The translations under genes were made by a program, and so were the position numbers. Shown here piece by piece: positions 26,631 to 34,704 of a DNA stretch of 44,561 nucleotides; positions within the stretch are counted from its first letter, which is position 1, and the number at the start of each line of letters is the position of its first letter. The notes below the pieces were generated by a model, which did not search any database, had not been told where the DNA came from, and was given only the letters and a program-made list of their open reading frames with translations. The DNA comes from Elusimicrobiota bacterium (lineage in GTDB: Bacteria > Elusimicrobiota > Elusimicrobia > UBA1565 > UBA9628), in NCBI GenBank assembly GCA_016194705.1, contig JACQAZ010000024.1, positions 1 through 44,561 on the forward strand, in the 5' to 3' direction.

Positions 26631-27406
26631 TGCTGCTGCCGCGCGTGCTCACGGCGGTGGTCGGCATTCCGCTCCTGCTCCTCGTCATCCATTGGGGCGG
26701 GCTGGCCTTCGCGGTCTTCACGGCCGGGATCTCGGCTTTGGCCCTCTACGAGTACGGCGTGATCCTCGAGATGGGGCGCAGGCCCGTTCAGAGCGTGCTC
26801 GCGATCGTACTTGGCACCGCCCTGGCGCTCTGCCAGGCCCTGGGCGGGCCGGTGGCTCCGGCGGCGGCCTTGATGGTCGTCGTCGTCATGCTGCGCGAGA
26901 TGGCCAGCCGCCCGAGCTCGCTCGACCGTGCCGCGCTGACCGTCTTCGGGGCCGTGCTGCTGGGCTGGATGCCGGCGCACTTGGCGCTGATCCGCGACAT
27001 CCGGCCGTACGGCGAGCGCATGACCTTCATGTTCTTCGTCTCGGTCTGGGTCATGGACACTACCGCCTATTTCGTCGGCAAGACCTTGGGCCGCCGCAAG
27101 CTCGCCCCGGAACTCTCGCCCAAGAAGACGGTCGAAGGCTTTTTGGCCGGCTTCATCGCAGCCGTCCTGACCGTGCTCGCCTTCCGGGCCTCGGAACCCG
27201 GGATGCTCTCCGTGCGGCGGGCCCTGGCCTTGGGCGTGCTGATCGGGACCGGGGGACAAGTCTCCGACATCGCCGAGTCGATGATCAAGCGCGCAGTCGG
27301 GGTCAAGGATTCGGGCTCCCTGCTTCCCGGCCACGGAGGGGTCATGGACCGGTTCGACTCGTTTCTCTTGAGCGCGCCGGCCGTCTACTACTGCCTCGTA
27401 TTCTGA
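26630..27406 (+). CDS. cdsA: Phosphatidate cytidylyltransferase
   Basis: 258 residues with about seven hydrophobic segments (VVGIPLLLLVIHWGGLAF, LAIVLGTALALC, VFGAVLLGWM, FMFFVSVWVMDTTAYFVG, FLAGFIAAVLTVLAF and others). The family signature is complete near the end: SMIKRAVGVKDSGSLLPGHG then GVMDRFDS. It makes CDP-diacylglycerol at the inner membrane. CGGAGGG just before the ATG is a good ribosome-binding site. The dxr promoter overlaps its stop. Confidence 0.96.
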   Translation: MLLPRVLTAVVGIPLLLLVIHWGGLAFAVFTAGISALALYEYGVILEMGRRPVQSVLAIVLGTALALCQALGGPVAPAAALMVVVVMLREMASRPSSLDRAALTVFGAVLLGWMPAHLALIRDIRPYGERMTFMFFVSVWVMDTTAYFVGKTLGRRKLAPELSPKKTVEGFLAGFIAAVLTVLAFRASEPGMLSVRRALALGVLIGTGGQVSDIAESMIKRAVGVKDSGSLLPGHGGVMDRFDSFLLSAPAVYYCLVF

Positions 27407-27412
27407 TATCAT
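27404..27412 (+). promoter_or_regulatory. Extended -10 box for dxr
   Basis: TGA-TATCAT; the TGA is the stop codon of cdsA. The hexamer ends 10 bases before ATG 27423 and 16 before ATG 27429, giving an internal promoter inside the operon. Confidence 0.5.
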
Positions 27413-27422
27413 TTACCATAGG

Positions 27423-28607
27423 ATGCCAATGAAGAAGATCGCGATCCTCGGCTCGACGGGCTCCATCGGCGTCAACGCCCTGAAGGTCGTAGCCGAGATG
27501 CCCGGCCAGTTCGAGGTGTTCGGCCTGGCCGCCAATAGCGCCGCCTCGACTCTCGCTCGCCAAGCAAAGACGTTCAAGGCGAGGATGGTCACGATGTATG
27601 ATCCCGAGGCGGCGATGTCCCTTAAGACGCAGCTCAACGGACACTGCAAGCACTTGGCGCCGGGAGTCGAGGGCCTCGTCGAGCTCGCCTCCCACCCTGA
27701 GGTCGACGTCGTGCTGACCAGCCTCGTCGGCGGCGTCGGCTTCGCGCCCCTCTTGGCGGCGATCAGAGCCGGCAAGACGATCGCGCTGGCCAACAAGGAG
27801 CCGATGGTGATGGCGGGCCGACAGTTCATGCGGGAAGCCGCCAAGTTCAAGGCAAGGATCATCCCCGTCGACTCCGAGCCCTCCGCCATCTTCCAGTGCG
27901 TGCAGGGGCATCTGCCCGACCGCGCCGCTGGCGACCTATCGAAGCTCATCCGCCGAGTGCTGCTGACGGCCTCGGGCGGAGCTTTCTATAAGCGCGAGGG
28001 CTCGCTCGACGGCGTGAGCGTCGAGCAGGCCCTCAACCACCCCACCTGGAAGATGGGCAAGAAGATCACCGTCGACTGCGCGACCCTCATGAACAAGGGC
28101 TTCGAGGCCATCGAGATCATGAACCTGTTCAATCTCAAGCGCGAGCAGGTCGAGATCGTGATCCACCCCCAGTCGATCATGCACTCGGGCGTGGAATTCT
28201 CCGACGGCTCAGTGCTGGCGCAGATGTCGCCGCCGGACATGAAGCTTCCCATTCAATACGCGATGACCTATCCCGCCCGGACCATCCGGGTCATCGAGCC
28301 GCTCGACCTGGTCAAAGCCGGGACGCTGACCTTCTTCAAGCCCGATTTTCGGCGCTTCCCGTGCCTGGACCTCGCCGCAGAGGCCGCCAAGACCGGCGGC
28401 GGCATGCCGGCCGTGCTCAATGCCGCCGACGAGGTCGCGGTCTCCGCCTTCATCGCCGGACGCATCCGCTTCACCGACATCCCGAAGGTCGTCGAGGCGG
28501 CGATGAGAAAGTACAAGGGCAAGCCCGGGCTTCCCGATTTCCCGGAGGTCGTCGAGCTCGACGCCTGGGCGCGCCGGAAGGCCGAGGAGGCCTGCGCGGC
28601 CCCGTGA
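27423..28607 (+). CDS. dxr: 1-deoxy-D-xylulose 5-phosphate reductoisomerase
   Basis: 394 residues, normal. ILGSTGSIGVNALKVV is the NADPH loop; ALANKEPMVMAG, VDSEPSAIFQCVQG (metal ligands D and E), TASGGAF, NHPTWKMGKKITVDCATLMN and VIHPQSIMHSGVEFSDGS line the active site. It catalyses the committed step of the MEP isoprenoid pathway, next to uppS which uses the product. Oddity: in the VDSEHNAIFQ-type motif the His after the metal-binding Glu is Pro (residue 153), and the following SGGPF proline is Ala. ATG 27423 or 27429 may start it. Confidence 0.95.
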   Translation: MPMKKIAILGSTGSIGVNALKVVAEMPGQFEVFGLAANSAASTLARQAKTFKARMVTMYDPEAAMSLKTQLNGHCKHLAPGVEGLVELASHPEVDVVLTSLVGGVGFAPLLAAIRAGKTIALANKEPMVMAGRQFMREAAKFKARIIPVDSEPSAIFQCVQGHLPDRAAGDLSKLIRRVLLTASGGAFYKREGSLDGVSVEQALNHPTWKMGKKITVDCATLMNKGFEAIEIMNLFNLKREQVEIVIHPQSIMHSGVEFSDGSVLAQMSPPDMKLPIQYAMTYPARTIRVIEPLDLVKAGTLTFFKPDFRRFPCLDLAAEAAKTGGGMPAVLNAADEVAVSAFIAGRIRFTDIPKVVEAAMRKYKGKPGLPDFPEVVELDAWARRKAEEACAAP

Positions 28608-29707
28608 ACCTCGTCCACCATCTGCAGTCGCTGGCCGCGGTCATACTGACCTTCGGCATGGTCATCTTCCTGCACGAGTCGGGCCACTTCATCCTCTGCC
28701 GCTGGCTCGGCGTTCGCGTCGAGAAGTTCGCCTTCGGCTTCGGCCCGGAGCTTCTGGGCATCACGGGCTCCACGGGGACCCGGTTCTCGATCTGCGCCCT
28801 GCCTTTGGGCGGGTTCGTCAAGCCCGCCGGCGAGGAGCCCGCCACCTGCTCGGGCGCCCCCGACGAGTACTTCGGCCAATCCTGGAACCGGCGCCTGGCC
28901 ATCGTGGCCGCGGGCCCGGCGATGAACTACCTCCTGGCCTTCACCCTGTTCACCGGGGTCGTCTACGTCAAAGGGATGCCGGAGGCCACCGAGGCTCCGG
29001 TCATCGGCAACATGATGACCGGCTTCCCCGCCGACCGGGCCGGTCTCGAGATCGACGACGAGATCACGGCTGTCAACGGCAAGCCCACCAAGACCTGGGA
29101 CGAGCTGGCCGGCACGATCCATAAGTTCCCGGGAAAGGAGCTCACGCTCTCCTACCGCCGCAAGGAGCTGACCGGCACGGTCAAGCTCGTCGCGCGTAAG
29201 GACGACGCGACGGGCAACGGCGTCATCGGGATCATGCCCAAAGCCTCCTACAAGCCCGTGGGCTTTGCGACCGCGATGAAGGAAGGCGTGCACCAATGCT
29301 GGGCCTTGACCAAGATGACGGTCTCGACCATCGCCTCCAAGATCTACAAGCGCGAGCGGCCCGACTTGGCCGGGCCGGTCGGCATCGTGCAGATGGTCAG
29401 CCGCGCCGCCCATTCGGGCTGGGAGGACCTGATCTTCCTAATCGGCCTCATCTCGGTGGCCATCGGCTTCTTCAACATACTGCCCGTGCCTCTGCTCGAC
29501 GGGGGCCACGCCGCGACCTACATCTGGGAGGGCATCGCGGGACGGCGCCCCACCAAGGAAGCGATGACGGCGGCCAACGGGGTCGGCATCGCGTTTCTCT
29601 TCTCGCTTTTGATCTTCGCGACCTACAACGACCTCCTGCGCATGCGCGATGAGCGCGCGCGCGCCAAGCCGGCTCCTGCCCCGGCCGTTCAAACCAAATC
29701 CAAGTGA
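28604..29707 (+). CDS. rseP: Site-2 protease RseP
   Basis: About 367 residues from GTG 28604, overlapping the dxr stop as GTGA. FLHESGHFILCRWLGV contains the zinc motif HExxH (H24, E25, H28) in the first membrane helix; PLGGFVKPAGEE, one PDZ domain (NMMTGFPADRAGLEIDDEI with VNGKPTKTWDEL), and FFNILPVPLLDGGH with the third zinc ligand near the end. It cleaves anti-sigma factors or remnant signal peptides in the inner membrane. One PDZ domain is present rather than the two of E. coli. Confidence 0.95.
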   Translation: MNLVHHLQSLAAVILTFGMVIFLHESGHFILCRWLGVRVEKFAFGFGPELLGITGSTGTRFSICALPLGGFVKPAGEEPATCSGAPDEYFGQSWNRRLAIVAAGPAMNYLLAFTLFTGVVYVKGMPEATEAPVIGNMMTGFPADRAGLEIDDEITAVNGKPTKTWDELAGTIHKFPGKELTLSYRRKELTGTVKLVARKDDATGNGVIGIMPKASYKPVGFATAMKEGVHQCWALTKMTVSTIASKIYKRERPDLAGPVGIVQMVSRAAHSGWEDLIFLIGLISVAIGFFNILPVPLLDGGHAATYIWEGIAGRRPTKEAMTAANGVGIAFLFSLLIFATYNDLLRMRDERARAKPAPAPAVQTKSK

Positions 29708-31419
29708 AGCTCAGCCGCTACCTCCTGCCGACTCTGCGCGAGGCGCCCTCCGACGCCGACAACGTCTCCGCCCAGCTCATGCAGCGCGCGGGCATGATCC
29801 GCAAGGTCGCCTCGGGCATCTACGACTGGCTCCCCTTGGGACTGCGCGTTCTGCGCAAGGTCGAGAAGATCGTGCGCGAGGAGATGGACGCGATCGGCGG
29901 CCAGGAGGTCTGGCTGCCCGTCATCCAACCCAAGGCCCTCTGGCAGGAGACCGGGCGCTGGGGAGTCTACGGCAAGGAGCTGCTGCGCCTCAAGGACCGC
30001 AAGGACGCCGAGTTCTGCTTCGCGCCGACCGCAGAGGAGGTCATCACGGACCTGGCGCGCAAGGAGATCAGGTCTTGGCGCCAGCTGCCGGCGATGTTCT
30101 ACCAATTCGGCCTCAAGTTCCGCGACGAGATCCGCCCGCGCTTCGGCGTCATGCGCGCGCGCGAGTTCCTCATGAAGGACGCCTACTCCTTCCACGCCGA
30201 CGAGAAGGACATCTCCGATTACTACGTCAAGGTCTTCAATGCCTATAAAAAAGTCTTCGAGCGCTGCGGCTTGAAATTCAAGCCGGTCGAAGCCCAGTCG
30301 GGCGCGATCGGCGGCTCCTACTCTCACGAGTTCATGGTGCTCGCCGAGACCGGAGAGGAGACGGTGGTCTCCTGCACCAAGTGCGACTACGGCGCCAACA
30401 TCGAGCGCGCGGAGATCAAGGCGGTCGAGCCTCAGCGCCCCAGCCTCGAGAAGCCGGCCGTCGAGGTCTTCCCGACGCCGGGCGCGACCTCGGTCGACGA
30501 CGTCGCGCGCCTGGTCCAAGCCACCGCCATGGAGTTCCTCAAGATCCAGCTCTACATGATCGACGGCAAGACCCCGGTGCTCGCGATCCTGCGCGGCGAC
30601 CACGAGCTCAACGAAGCGAAGCTTGCGGCCGCGCTCGGGACGCCGGCGGTGTTCCGCGCGTCAGAGGCGCAGTACGCCGAGGCGCTCGGCTGCCCCGTGG
30701 GCTACGCCGGGCCGCAGGGCCACAACGGCGTCAAGCTCATCGCCGATCACGCGATCAAGACCGTCCCCCTGGGCATCACGGGCGCCAACCAGAAGGACCG
30801 CCACGCGCGCAACGTGGCACTCGGCCGCGACTACAAGCCCGAGGGCTTCTTCGACCTGCGCACCGCCACGCCCGACGACCCCTGCCCCCGCTGCGGCGCG
30901 AAGGCCGAGTTCTTCAAGGGCATCGAGGTCGGCCACACCTTCAAGCTCGGCACCAAGTATTCGACCGCTTTGAAAGCGGAGTACCTCGACAAGGACATGA
31001 AGCCCCAGACCATGGTCATGGGCTGCTACGGCATCGGCGTCTCGCGCGTGGTCGCGGCCGCCATCGAGCAGGGCCACGACGCCGACGGCATCATCTGGCC
31101 CGTCGCCCTTGCGCCGTTCTCGGTCTCGTTGATCGTCATCGACGAGCTCGACGACGCGCGCGTGCGGCCGGCCGTGGACACGCTTGTGCGCGAGCTCGAG
31201 GCGGTCGGCGTCGAGGTTCTCGAGGACGACCGCGACGCCAAGCCCGGCGTCAAGTTCAAGGACGCCGATCTTGTCGGCATCCCCTTCCGCTTGGTCCTCT
31301 CGCGCAAGATGCTCGACGCGGACAGCGTCGAGTTCAAGCGCCGCGGCTCGAAGGACGTCGAGAAGCGGCCGCTGGCCGAAGCCGCGAAGATGCTAGCCGG
31401 TCTCGTTAAGGCCGGATAG
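29704..31419 (+). CDS. proS: Prolyl-tRNA synthetase, bacterial type
   Basis: 571 residues, the length of the bacterial type with the editing (INS) domain inserted in the catalytic core. Class II motifs are seen: GIYDWLPLGLRVLRKVEKIV, FRDEIRPRFGVMRAREFLMK (motif 2), GCYGIGVSRVVAAAIEQ (motif 3). The INS domain spans about residues 225-390. The C-terminal anticodon domain has PGVKFKDADLVGIPFRLVL. GTG 29704 overlaps the rseP stop. A CTKC and CPRC pair flank the insertion and may bind zinc. Confidence 0.97.
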   Translation: MKLSRYLLPTLREAPSDADNVSAQLMQRAGMIRKVASGIYDWLPLGLRVLRKVEKIVREEMDAIGGQEVWLPVIQPKALWQETGRWGVYGKELLRLKDRKDAEFCFAPTAEEVITDLARKEIRSWRQLPAMFYQFGLKFRDEIRPRFGVMRAREFLMKDAYSFHADEKDISDYYVKVFNAYKKVFERCGLKFKPVEAQSGAIGGSYSHEFMVLAETGEETVVSCTKCDYGANIERAEIKAVEPQRPSLEKPAVEVFPTPGATSVDDVARLVQATAMEFLKIQLYMIDGKTPVLAILRGDHELNEAKLAAALGTPAVFRASEAQYAEALGCPVGYAGPQGHNGVKLIADHAIKTVPLGITGANQKDRHARNVALGRDYKPEGFFDLRTATPDDPCPRCGAKAEFFKGIEVGHTFKLGTKYSTALKAEYLDKDMKPQTMVMGCYGIGVSRVVAAAIEQGHDADGIIWPVALAPFSVSLIVIDELDDARVRPAVDTLVRELEAVGVEVLEDDRDAKPGVKFKDADLVGIPFRLVLSRKMLDADSVEFKRRGSKDVEKRPLAEAAKMLAGLVKAG

Positions 31420-31474
31420 CGCTTTGTTCCTCTCCAAATCCCAAAAAGGATAGGCTGACATAGCCTGCACCCAC

Positions 31475-31517
31475 TTGACAAATGTAAGGTGACACATTAT
31501 AATAACATTGTGATACC
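31475..31517 (+). promoter_or_regulatory. Consensus promoter with operator-like dyad, toxin-antitoxin operon
   Basis: TTGACA (31475-31480), 17-base spacer and TATAAT (31498-31503) make a perfect vegetative promoter. An imperfect dyad GGTGACAC ... GTGATACC (31488-31495 and 31510-31517, 6 of 8 matching) brackets the -10 box, which is where an AbrB-type antitoxin would be expected to bind to repress its own operon. A GGGGG ribosome-binding site lies before ATG 31530. Confidence 0.7.
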
Positions 31518-31529
31518 AAGGGGGCTCCG

Positions 31530-31757
31530 ATGATCAAGTACCTGATTCATCACGGCAACAGCGCCGCGCTCGTCTTCGACAAGCCTATCATGCAGCTTCT
31601 CAATATCGACATGAAAACGCCCCTCGAGATCGCGACCGACGGCAAGAGCCTCATCATCTCACCCGTCAAGGACGCCGCCCGGGAGAAGAAGTTCCGCGCC
31701 GCCATGGCCGAGCTTCACGCCAAGCACGGCAAGACCCTCGCCAAGCTGGCCAAATGA
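31530..31757 (+). CDS. AbrB/MazE-like antitoxin
   Basis: 75 residues. The first 50 follow the swapped-hairpin AbrB/SpoVT pattern: KYLIHHGNSAALVFDKPIMQ, LLNIDMKTPLEIATDGKSLI, ISPV. The Lys/Ala-rich C-terminal helix (REKKFRAAMAELHAKHGKTLAKLAK) would bind the toxin. Its stop overlaps the toxin start as ATGA. It probably represses the dyad upstream. Antitoxin identity comes from fold pattern and position. Confidence 0.8.
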   Translation: MIKYLIHHGNSAALVFDKPIMQLLNIDMKTPLEIATDGKSLIISPVKDAAREKKFRAAMAELHAKHGKTLAKLAK

Positions 31758-32152
31758 AGGAGCCGCTGTTCCTCACTCTTGCGGAGATACTGGAAATCCA
31801 CAAGGACGAGGTCGAGCGCTACGGGGGCGACCACGGCATCCGGGACCTCGGCTTGGTCGAATCGGCCATCGCCATGCCCCAGGCCACTTTTGGAGGAGAG
31901 TTCCTCCATAAGACCATTTTCGAGATGGCCGCCGCCTATGCCTACCACATCTCGGAGAACCAGCCGTTCGTCGATGGAAACAAGCGCACCGCGCTGGGCG
32001 CGGCGTTCATCTTCCTGAGGACGAACGGGATCGTAATGAACGATCCCGAGGGGGTCCTCTACGGCGCCATGATCAAGGTCGGCACGCGCCAGTGGGGCAA
32101 GCGCGAACTGTTGGAACAGTTCCGAAAATTGTCGCGCCGGCGCCGGCCCTGA
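31754..32152 (+). CDS. Doc-like (death-on-curing/Fic) toxin with Gln at the catalytic His site
   Basis: 132 residues, typical of Doc. GDHGIRDLGLVESAIAMPQATF and FEMAAAYAYHISEN precede the Fic-fold loop QPFVDGNKRTAL. In active Doc the loop is H-x-F-x-D-x-N-K-R, where the His phosphorylates or AMPylates targets such as EF-Tu; here that residue is Gln70, while the phosphate-binding GNKRT part is intact. It may be an inactive toxin or a variant subgroup. Coupled to the antitoxin. The C-terminus is strongly basic (KLSRRRRP). Confidence 0.8.
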   Translation: MKEPLFLTLAEILEIHKDEVERYGGDHGIRDLGLVESAIAMPQATFGGEFLHKTIFEMAAAYAYHISENQPFVDGNKRTALGAAFIFLRTNGIVMNDPEGVLYGAMIKVGTRQWGKRELLEQFRKLSRRRRP

Positions 32153-32164
32153 CCCGAGTGGGTC

Positions 32165-32193
32165 TTGAAATTAGACGGACGGCGCCCTATACT
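32165..32193 (+). promoter_or_regulatory. Promoter of the 32.3-kb lipoprotein gene
   Basis: TTGAAA (32165-32170), 17 bases, TATACT (32188-32193), followed by ATCGATAATCC. The same layout and the same downstream bases recur at 33185-33223 before the metallopeptidase-like gene. The 100-odd bases from the expected start site to the gene are a leader with an AAGGAAGGG stretch at 32261-32269. Confidence 0.6.
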
Positions 32194-32318
32194 ATCGATA
32201 ATCCTCCCCGTTCTCATTGTTCCTTCTTGAAAGTTTTTTGAACCTTCCCGATAATAATAGAAGGAAGGGTACGCCCCTCTGTTGGATGGGCTGTATGCGG
32301 GATGGGTCGAACGCGTTG

Positions 32319-33104
32319 ATGGCGGTCCTGCGGTGCGCCGCGAGGGCGGCGCCTCTGCTCGCCGTCTGCGGCTGCGCGGGCTATACGATCAACGGGGTCC
32401 TCTACCGCTCGTCGAACTCGGCGCTCAAGGCCCAGTCCCAGTCCGTCGAGGAGCAGCTCGCGGAGATCACCCCGTTGGCCTACGTCGGAGGCTCCCTCCT
32501 GGTGCCCATCCCCGCCGACGAAGACCTGACCTCTCCCCCGTTCGCCGACCGCAAGGTCGGCCGGGCCTCTCCCGCGCATTCCTTCCTCGTCCGGTTCTGG
32601 AAGCGGGACATCGCCGCGGCGGCCGAGGCGCTGTCGCGGGCGGGAGCCTTCGACGGAGCGGAGGTCCGCCGGGTCGACGACCCGCAGGCCTACGCCCGGG
32701 AGTACGGCTACCGCTTCATCATGTTCGAGGGCGGGCGGCGCTGGCGCATGCACGACACGGTGACGGGCGGCTCGCATGAGCTGCACTTCGTCGGGCTCAA
32801 GGACCTCGCCGAGCGCGCGCAGTACTCGGCCTCCGTTTTCCAAGCCGCCCACGCCGCGCCGACCTCCCGCACGGCTCCGCCGGGCGAGGGAGAAATCCCG
32901 GACCTCAAGGGAGGCGGCTTGGTCTTGAGCGTGCCCGGCGAGCGCCGGGAGGCCCGCGCGCGCATACTCGCGCGAGTGCGCGCGCTCTGCTCGGGCTTTT
33001 CGAGGATCGACGACGAGTTCCTCCAGAGCGGGGCGTTGACGCTCCGTTTCACCTGCCTAAGCCAGAGGGTTTCCTGCGCGGCTTGCGGCCGCCCCACGCC
33101 ATAA
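32319..33104 (+). CDS. Predicted lipoprotein, unknown
   Basis: About 261 residues from ATG 32319, giving MAVLRCAARAAPLLAVCGC, a lipoprotein-like signal with Cys near 17-19. Starts at 32295, 32286 or TTG 32217 are also in frame, so the start is uncertain. The body has PLAYVGGSLLVPIPADEDL, a helical RFWKRDIAAAAEALSRAGAF, and RFIMFEGGRRWRMHDTVTGG; the end is Cys-rich (CLSQRVSCAACGRP). No family recognised. It shares a promoter architecture with the next gene, so the two are probably co-expressed. Confidence 0.65.
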   Translation: MAVLRCAARAAPLLAVCGCAGYTINGVLYRSSNSALKAQSQSVEEQLAEITPLAYVGGSLLVPIPADEDLTSPPFADRKVGRASPAHSFLVRFWKRDIAAAAEALSRAGAFDGAEVRRVDDPQAYAREYGYRFIMFEGGRRWRMHDTVTGGSHELHFVGLKDLAERAQYSASVFQAAHAAPTSRTAPPGEGEIPDLKGGGLVLSVPGERREARARILARVRALCSGFSRIDDEFLQSGALTLRFTCLSQRVSCAACGRPTP

Positions 33105-33284
33105 CCTATCTCCAAATCGGTACAAAAAAATGCAATAAAATAAATGACTATTGCTGTATTCTCGTCGAGGCCGATAAAAAAGGCTTGAAATCCAAGGGCG
33201 AACCCTCTACACTATTGATAATCCGCAAAGACGGCATTTTCATTTCACTTTCTTCGGGTCGCGAGACAGGAACCATGGTTCAAA
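33105..33284 (+). promoter_or_regulatory. AT-rich intergenic region with promoter
   Basis: A 180-base gap, AT-rich against GC-rich neighbours (tracts such as ACAAAAAAATGCAATAAAAT near 33122). It carries TTGAAA (33185-33190), 17 bases, TACACT (33208-33213) and ATTGATAATCC, matching the promoter at 32165 with few changes. No gene is supported in it. Confidence 0.6.
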
Positions 33285-34265
33285 ATGCGAACGCACCTCA
33301 TGTCGACGGTCCGCGCCGCGCTGTCGCTGGGCCTCCTGGCCTGGGCGAGCCCCGCTTTCGGCCATTCCGACAGCTCCGAGTCTTTTGAGCAGGCCATACG
33401 CGAAGCCTACCTTGACATCGTCCAGACCGGCCAGCCTCGCCGGCATCGCGCGCCGGAGAAGGCCGTGCCGCGCAAGAAGGACATCCTGAAGACCTCGGAG
33501 CGGGTCTTCTCGGCCTCCCCCGACGCGGCAAAGGAGCTCGGCCACTTGCGCGCCTTCGTCGTCTCGCAGGCCGCCGCCGAGGCGTCCGAGCCGGAGCAGG
33601 CCGCGGCCGCGCGCGATCTGCTCTCATCGGACGATCCGGGCCTGGCGGCGCTGGTCGGCATCTCGGTGTTCTGGCACGAGGCCCAGCATCATTACGACCG
33701 CGCCTCGGACTACCGGGGCGGCATCTCGCACATCGGCATGGAGCTGCCCATGCCCATCGAGATGGAAAAGCGCGGTTGGGAAGCGGGCTGCCGGTTCTGG
33801 AAGGCGGGCATCGGCCTGCTCGTCAAGCCCTCGGATGGGGACTGGCCGCAATCCTACTATTGCGAAAATAAGTTCCCCCCCGTCTACTACTGCCGGCTCT
33901 ACTTCGCCGTCGAGATCGTGGCGCTGACCGCGGTCCAGCTCAAGAACCTGGGACGCTCGCGCGGGCAGGTCATCGAGGACCTCTCTGCGCAGGCTCGCGT
34001 CCCTGGGAACGTCCCGGCCTCTCCGACGTCCCCTTTCGAGCGAGTCTTCAGCGCCTACTGCGGCGAGTATGAGCGCTCGGAGCGGGGCAACCCTCTCGAT
34101 CTGACCGGCTTCGACTTCCGGTGGGGTCCGGACGAATGCCTCGAACGCGCGATGAAGGCCATACTCGCGCCGGCCTGGAAAGGTTCCTCGGAGCTCTGCA
34201 CGACCGAGCAGCCTCGGGGCGCCGACATCCGCGCCGCGGCCAAGGAACTCCAGGATTGGAAATAA
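33285..34265 (+). CDS. Putative secreted zinc metallopeptidase-like protein
   Basis: 326 residues. MRTHLMSTVRAALSLGLLAW and ASPAFG form a signal peptide, cleaved before HSDSS. The mature protein has VFWHEAQHHYD, an HExxH motif (H131, E132, H135), and a candidate third ligand at E166 in RGWEAGCRF, 31 residues on, as in gluzincins. Several cysteines (GCRFW, YYCENKF, YYCRLYF, AYCGEY, DECLE, ELCTTE) suggest disulphides in an oxidising compartment. No family was recognised, so protease activity is a hypothesis from the motif. It ends before a strong terminator. Confidence 0.65.
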   Translation: MRTHLMSTVRAALSLGLLAWASPAFGHSDSSESFEQAIREAYLDIVQTGQPRRHRAPEKAVPRKKDILKTSERVFSASPDAAKELGHLRAFVVSQAAAEASEPEQAAAARDLLSSDDPGLAALVGISVFWHEAQHHYDRASDYRGGISHIGMELPMPIEMEKRGWEAGCRFWKAGIGLLVKPSDGDWPQSYYCENKFPPVYYCRLYFAVEIVALTAVQLKNLGRSRGQVIEDLSAQARVPGNVPASPTSPFERVFSAYCGEYERSERGNPLDLTGFDFRWGPDECLERAMKAILAPAWKGSSELCTTEQPRGADIRAAAKELQDWK

Positions 34266-34268
34266 GAC

Positions 34269-34311
34269 CGGCCCCGCCCCGTTCTTACAGAGAACGGGGC
34301 GGGGCCGTTTT
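34269..34311 (+). terminator. Strong intrinsic terminator
   Basis: A perfect 17-bp GC-rich stem (34269-34285 with 34291-34307), a 5-base loop TACAG, then TTTTCTT. It follows the metallopeptidase-like gene by 3 bases and separates it from the VOC gene transcribed toward it; the stem could also slow transcription from that side. Confidence 0.9.
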
Positions 34312-34326
34312 CTTCCGATCAGCGCT

Positions 34327-34704
34327 CTAGCAGGATTTGGGCCCCTCGTAGAGGCTGATGACGTTGCCGTCGAGGTCGGTGAAATCCGCCGACCAAGCCC
34401 CGGGATGGACCTCGTGCACGTCGGTCACCTTCACGCCCTTGGCCTTGAGCTCGGCGGCCAGCGTGCGGATCCCGTCGACGTGCAGGATCATGGTGCCGTT
34501 CTTGGCGTGCGTCTTCTCCCCCTCCGGATGCAGGCACAGGGATTGGCCGCCCACGTGGAACTCGGTCCAATCGGCGCTCTCGTAGCCCGTCTTGAGGGCG
34601 AGCTTCTCCTTGAGAAACTTCGCGGTCTTGAGCACGTCCTTGACGAAATACATCGTCCCGTAAGTCCCCTTCACGGCGGCGGCCTTCTCAGCGGTCTTGG
34701 TCAT
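34327..34704 (-). CDS. VOC (glyoxalase/bleomycin-resistance) family protein
   Basis: 125 residues from ATG 34704, overlapping the dehydrogenase stop as ATGA. Paired beta-alpha-beta-beta-beta units are seen: TMYFVKDVLKTAKFLKEKLA, ADWTEFHVGGQSLCLHPEG, then TMILHVDGIRTLAAELKAKG and FTDLDGNVISLYEG (the DPDGN-like end). Members bind metal and small molecules; candidate ligands are E in TEFHV, H in LHVDG and E in LYEG. Substrate unknown. The rest of the reading frame upstream (to 35040) is not genuine. Confidence 0.85.
   Translation of the reverse strand: MTKTAEKAAAVKGTYGTMYFVKDVLKTAKFLKEKLALKTGYESADWTEFHVGGQSLCLHPEGEKTHAKNGTMILHVDGIRTLAAELKAKGVKVTDVHEVHPGAWSADFTDLDGNVISLYEGPKSC

Noticed and set aside
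33083..33388. A 101-codon forward frame across the gap before the metallopeptidase-like gene
   Set aside because: It runs through a clear promoter and ends inside the next gene in another frame; no start signal or domain.
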